Positions 4,553-7,508 of a DNA stretch of 7,508 nt are shown here, piece after piece (position 1 is the first letter of the stretch; every line of letters begins with the position of its first letter). The position numbers were made by a program, and so were the translations under genes. The notes beneath the pieces are model-generated. The model did no database searches, was not told where the DNA came from, and was given only the letters and a program-made list of their open reading frames with translations. Where the stretch lies: positions 1 through 7,508 of the forward strand of contig JASLIR010000194.1 in assembly GCA_030152125.1 (NCBI GenBank), written 5' to 3'. This stretch comes from Alkanindiges sp. (GTDB lineage Bacteria > Pseudomonadota > Gammaproteobacteria > Pseudomonadales > Moraxellaceae).

Positions 4553-6268
4553 TTATTGTGCCTGTATCAGGGCGATATCTATCAGCGCGGGTATAGGTGT
4601 TTTATCACTGCCAATTTTGGAGGCTACAGCATCGGACACATCCTTCTTGCTGATAGCGTATGCTGCCTTACCTGTAGTCAGGTTAATCTTGTATAGCGTA
4701 GACGTGTTGGCTTCACCAGCATTCACTACTGCCAGTGCCAGGCCATTATCGCCTCCACTAATGTCAAAGCCGGTTGCATTACCTAAAGTAATACCCAGCG
4801 GGCCTACCGCAGTTAAAGTGCCATTGCTTGGCAATGCCTGCAATGTCAGCTTATTGGTACTGCGCTCTAGGTTAAATAACTGGGTAGCAGTGGCTGTACC
4901 AAAACTGTTGGTATGAGCAGCAGCACTTACCTGTGCGGAAGGGATGCCATTTAGCTCGGCATCAGTGGTGGTTGCTCCGGTATTTACATTAATACTCAGA
5001 TTTTGCCCTGTGTTGCTGATGACACGCAAGCTGCTTGTGATCGGCAGTTTATTGTCTGCAACCGGATCAAAATCTACCGCAAAATGGCTGCCGCTGAGTG
5101 CACTAAAGGGCTGGGTAGTATCGTCTGTAGCGGCAATCAGCGCCACTTTTTTGGTTGCCACTCCCGTATTCGGGTTAATGGTATACAGGTTACCTTTATT
5201 GGATAGTCCATAGAGAAGACCAGATGCACCACTTGCTATGATGCTCTGGCGATAATCTATGCCTACAATAGATTCATCATTGGCTAGCAGGCCGCTAATG
5301 TTGACCAGCCTGACATCTTCAGGATTAGTCAGATTCAGGACTACCAGCTTATTGCTATTGCTTAAGCTATTATTATTGGTAAGGCCAACCCCATAACTGG
5401 TTGTGTAGATATTATCTTTAAGTGCAATACTGTGAACATTAGCCAGGGTAGGCAGCTTACCCTTTAGTTTGGCAGCCTTGGTTTCTGTGCCAATACTGGA
5501 CAGGTCAATACTGTACAGTTGCTGGGTGCCATTGACGGTGAGTACAGCGAAACCCTGATTGTTTATGCCATTGATGGCAAAACCACTGCTGCCTGTTGCA
5601 TCCACATCAAGTGCAGCCGATGTGCCTAATGTGCCATCATTAGCCGGGCTTTGCAGGAACAGGCGGTCCTGTTTTACATCAATACCAAACAGGCGGGTGC
5701 TTTTTGTTTCTGGAAAGCTGTTGGTATGTGCGATGGAGGTGACTGTTGCATCTGCGCCGTTAATCGTACCATCTGTAACGGTTGCTCCATTATCAACATT
5801 AATACGCAGGTTTTGTCCGTTGCTGCCTACCAGACGCAGGCGGTCTGTCAGCGGGTCAAAGTTCACCGCAATTTGTGTCTTATCACCTGTAATACCGGTA
5901 AAAGGTACAGTGGTATCCGCAGAGTTGGCTTTTAGTTTTTTGACAAATTCTGCGGTGGTGTTTGCCGTGTTAATGGTATAAATATTGCCCAGATAGCCTA
6001 TTGCATACAGTTGGCCATCTTTCGGGCGGTAATCAATGCCAACCAGGCTATCACCATCATTTAAACCCTTAATTTTTTCTTTGGAAACCAGTTCCAGTTC
6101 CCCCGGCTTGTCTAAATTAATGGACGCCAGTTCATTATCGGCAGTTAATAACAGCAGGTCTCCGGTTACGACGGGCGGGATAACCGTCCTTCTTTCGTCA
6201 TCGCATCCGCTAATCCCCATTGCACAGAGTGCGCTAACTGCAATAGTTAATATCCTTTTTTTCATCAT
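4553..6268 (-). CDS. Lipoprotein with two tandem DUF4394 domains
   Basis: The 571-residue protein starts with a lipoprotein signal: KKR at 3-5, a hydrophobic run, and lipobox I19-S20-G21-C22. Cys22 would be lipidated; D23-D24 after it would, by the E. coli Lol rule, favour retention in the inner membrane facing the periplasm. The rest is two copies of one domain (about 36-290 and 305-568). Paired landmarks: VGIDYR (76-81 and 335-340), GNIYTIN/GNLYTIN (94-100, 359-365), VNFDP/VDFDP (135-139, 398-402), GQNL-INV (151-158, 421-428), AHTNSF (180-185, 451-456) and Q-L-Y-S-I-D-L/T-L-Y-K-I-N-L (249-255, 523-529). The domain resembles DUF4394, predicted to form a beta-propeller-like fold; function unknown. 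Two adjacent Met codons exist: GAGGA at 6273-6277 is 4 nt from the first and 7 nt from the second (6263-6265), so the second may be the real start. Convergent with the DoxX-like gene. Confidence 0.88.
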   Translation of the reverse strand: MMKKRILTIAVSALCAMGISGCDDERRTVIPPVVTGDLLLLTADNELASINLDKPGELELVSKEKIKGLNDGDSLVGIDYRPKDGQLYAIGYLGNIYTINTANTTAEFVKKLKANSADTTVPFTGITGDKTQIAVNFDPLTDRLRLVGSNGQNLRINVDNGATVTDGTINGADATVTSIAHTNSFPETKSTRLFGIDVKQDRLFLQSPANDGTLGTSAALDVDATGSSGFAINGINNQGFAVLTVNGTQQLYSIDLSSIGTETKAAKLKGKLPTLANVHSIALKDNIYTTSYGVGLTNNNSLSNSNKLVVLNLTNPEDVRLVNISGLLANDESIVGIDYRQSIIASGASGLLYGLSNKGNLYTINPNTGVATKKVALIAATDDTTQPFSALSGSHFAVDFDPVADNKLPITSSLRVISNTGQNLSINVNTGATTTDAELNGIPSAQVSAAAHTNSFGTATATQLFNLERSTNKLTLQALPSNGTLTAVGPLGITLGNATGFDISGGDNGLALAVVNAGEANTSTLYKINLTTGKAAYAISKKDVSDAVASKIGSDKTPIPALIDIALIQAQ

Positions 6269-6487
6269 TAATTCCTCAAATGTTATGGCTTTATAGTTGC
6301 TGCCTACAAAGGGTGGGCTATGCTGTGAAGATAGTGTGAATATTACCCTAAAAGTTATTTTTTTATAGTGAATTATGTATAAAAATTAATGGCTAAAGCT
6401 TGGTGATTATTTGCTTATAATGTGCTGTGCGGTCTTTAATGTTTTTTCCGATATGCGCGTTAACCCACACTGGAGTGGTGCTAAAAG
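6269..6487. other. Intergenic region upstream of the DUF4394 gene
   Basis: This AT-rich gap between the DUF4394 gene and the alcohol dehydrogenase terminator must hold the DUF4394 promoter. On the minus strand several weak -10-like hexamers occur (TATAAA near 6288, TAATAT near 6340, TATACA near 6379), none with a convincing -35, so I do not choose one. No ORF, RNA gene or operator palindrome is evident. Confidence 0.45.
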
Positions 6488-6516
6488 CAAAAGGCGCTCA
6501 TGAAGAGCACCTTTTG
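6488..6516 (-). terminator. Intrinsic terminator of the alcohol dehydrogenase gene
   Basis: Arms at 6488-6499 and 6505-6516 form a 12-bp stem with a 5-nt loop, 27 bp beyond the dehydrogenase stop. In the minus-strand RNA every position pairs (one is a G-U wobble), and the stem ends in CUUUUGCUUUUAG, a U-rich tail. In plus-strand RNA the same position is a C-A mismatch, so the hairpin appears built for the minus strand. Confidence 0.75.
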
Positions 6517-6542
6517 TAATCATCGGCAGTAGCAAGCTGTGC

Positions 6543-7508
6543 TTAAGCCCAGGCTTTCTTCAGCACTGCTTTCAGGTCGGCAATGCTGGCTTCGCGCGGG
6601 TTAAAAATAATGGAACCATCATCCAGCGCCTTGGCAGCAATTTCATCCAGCTGTGCTTCGGTTACCTTGCCGGTTTCCTGTAAAGTGCGTGGCAGTTTGG
6701 TTCTTTCATTCAGTACATCACGCATCTGGCGAATCACCTGAATGGATTTCTGCGCACGCTGGTCTGCCGGCGTGCTGGCATATACATCGGCACCAGCCAG
6801 TGGCAACAGCAACTCGGCCAGTTTATGGCTAATTGCATCCTTGTTGTATTCCAGCACATAGGGCAGGAACAGGCTCATACACAGGCCATGCGGCAAGTGA
6901 GCTACTGCACCGGTAGCATGGCCCAGTGAGTGCACCAGACCTACCATGGAGTTGGAGAAGGCGATACCGGCCATGGTAGAGGCTTGTGCCAGTTCCAGGC
7001 GTGCTTCCGGATTTTTTGGCTCGTCCAGTACTTTAATCAGGTTTTCACTGATTTTCTTGATGGCACCAAAGGCATACGCATCGCTAATCGGGTTGGCAGC
7101 CAGGCAGGTGTAGGCTTCTACTGCATGGGTAAGCGCATCCATACCTGTCATGGCAGTAATATGCGGTGGCAGGGTAGCTGTCATGCGCGGGTCAAGAATC
7201 GCCGCATTTGGCATCAGGAAGTAAGAGGTAAACGGCAGTTTAACGTTTTTCTCGGTATCAGAAATTACTGCGACCATGGTTACTTCGGAACCTGTGCCGG
7301 CAGTGGTTGGCACCACATAAAATGGTTTTAATGGTTTTGGCAGGTTATGCGCACCGGAGTACTTCAGCAGGTCGTCACCGCCTTCAGATACCAGAATGTT
7401 TACGCCCTTACTGGTATCAATTACCGAACCACCACCAATGGCAATAATGGCATCGCAGTTATTCTGGCGATACAGCTCTGCAGCCTTGCGTACGGTTTGC
7501 AGGCTGCT
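6543..7508 (-). CDS. Iron-containing (group III) alcohol dehydrogenase, N-terminus outside the window
   Basis: The family interconverts alcohols and aldehydes or ketones with NAD(P), usually in the cytosol. The open frame continues without a stop to the right edge, giving 321 residues of an expected 380-390, so about 60-70 N-terminal residues are missing. In fragment numbering: the dinucleotide-binding loop AIGGGSVIDTSKG (23-35), the family motif VPTTAGTGSEVT (66-77), metal ligands D124 and H128 (TGMDALTHAVEAY), and H193 and H207 (VHSLGHATGAVAHLPHG). The ligand spacing is as in FucO-type enzymes. The C-terminal helical domain ends FNPREASIADLKAVLKKAW. The GTG at 7314-7316 is an internal Val in a conserved stretch (PFYVVPTTAG), not the start. 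The substrate cannot be told from this fragment. It has its own terminator at 6488-6516; its promoter lies beyond the window. Confidence 0.94.
   Translation of the reverse strand, partial: SSLQTVRKAAELYRQNNCDAIIAIGGGSVIDTSKGVNILVSEGGDDLLKYSGAHNLPKPLKPFYVVPTTAGTGSEVTMVAVISDTEKNVKLPFTSYFLMPNAAILDPRMTATLPPHITAMTGMDALTHAVEAYTCLAANPISDAYAFGAIKKISENLIKVLDEPKNPEARLELAQASTMAGIAFSNSMVGLVHSLGHATGAVAHLPHGLCMSLFLPYVLEYNKDAISHKLAELLLPLAGADVYASTPADQRAQKSIQVIRQMRDVLNERTKLPRTLQETGKVTEAQLDEIAAKALDDGSIIFNPREASIADLKAVLKKAWA

Noticed and set aside
4617..6296. Plus-strand ORFs opposite the DUF4394 gene (up to 140 codons)
   Set aside because: They are antisense readings of a repetitive coding sequence; the minus-strand frame has a lipoprotein signal, ribosome binding site and domain repeats.
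7314..7316. GTG as the start of the alcohol dehydrogenase
   Set aside because: It is an internal Val in the conserved stretch PFYVVPTTAG. The frame stays open to the right edge and encodes the cofactor-binding GGGS motif upstream.
6930..7331. 133-codon plus-strand ORF opposite the alcohol dehydrogenase
   Set aside because: It is antisense to conserved metal-binding and cofactor motifs, and its composition looks like a shadow frame.
1..7508. CRISPR array, tRNA, rRNA, riboswitch, integron or prophage genes
   Set aside because: No regularly spaced direct repeats, cloverleaf or known aptamer pattern, integrase or phage genes were seen on either strand.

Overview
This window comes from a Gram-negative proteobacterium with moderate G+C, clearly below 50% by eye. 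RlmM and TrmL are the gamma/beta-proteobacterial rRNA and tRNA methyltransferases. A lipoprotein signal, an exported superoxide dismutase and a Fur-type operator fit the same picture. The protein set suggests the Moraxellaceae (Acinetobacter/Alkanindiges side), but this is only an impression; Neisseriales are a plausible alternative. It looks like ordinary chromosome: no phage, plasmid or integron genes are visible.

Layout, left to right. (1) 132-1853, minus strand: rlmM (23S rRNA C2498 2'-O-methyltransferase), then downstream a 183-aa unrecognised protein rich in paired cysteines, separated by a hairpin. (2) 1854-2050: a divergent intergenic region with a perfect TATAAT box for rlmM on the minus strand. 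On the plus strand it has an extended -10 promoter with an overlapping Fur-box-like palindrome for the superoxide dismutase. (3) 2051-2743, plus: a Mn-type superoxide dismutase with a signal-peptide-like N-terminus. (4) 2744-3074: a roughly 268-bp MITE-like element with 20-bp imperfect terminal inverted repeats and two internal inverted repeats, followed by a strong intrinsic terminator. (5) 3075-4431, plus: trmL (tRNA Cm34/Um34 methyltransferase), a DCC-family (DUF393) thiol-redox protein and a small DoxX-like membrane protein, probably co-transcribed. They end at a 15-bp perfect hairpin shared with the convergent gene. (6) 4553-6268, minus: a 571-aa lipoprotein made of two tandem DUF4394 domains. 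(7) 6543 to the right edge, minus: the C-terminal 321 residues of an iron-containing (group III) alcohol dehydrogenase, with its own terminator; its N-terminus lies beyond the window.

Functional reading. Two genes are RNA-modification housekeeping genes (rlmM, trmL). The superoxide dismutase looks like an iron-responsive envelope defence: Mn-type active site, predicted export and a Fur site over the promoter would together give derepression when iron is scarce. The DCC and DoxX proteins form a possible redox-membrane pair. I found no convincing new multi-gene system. The most noteworthy items are the structured repeat inserted between the dismutase gene and its apparent terminator, the exported Fur-linked Mn-type SOD, and the duplicated DUF4394 lipoprotein.
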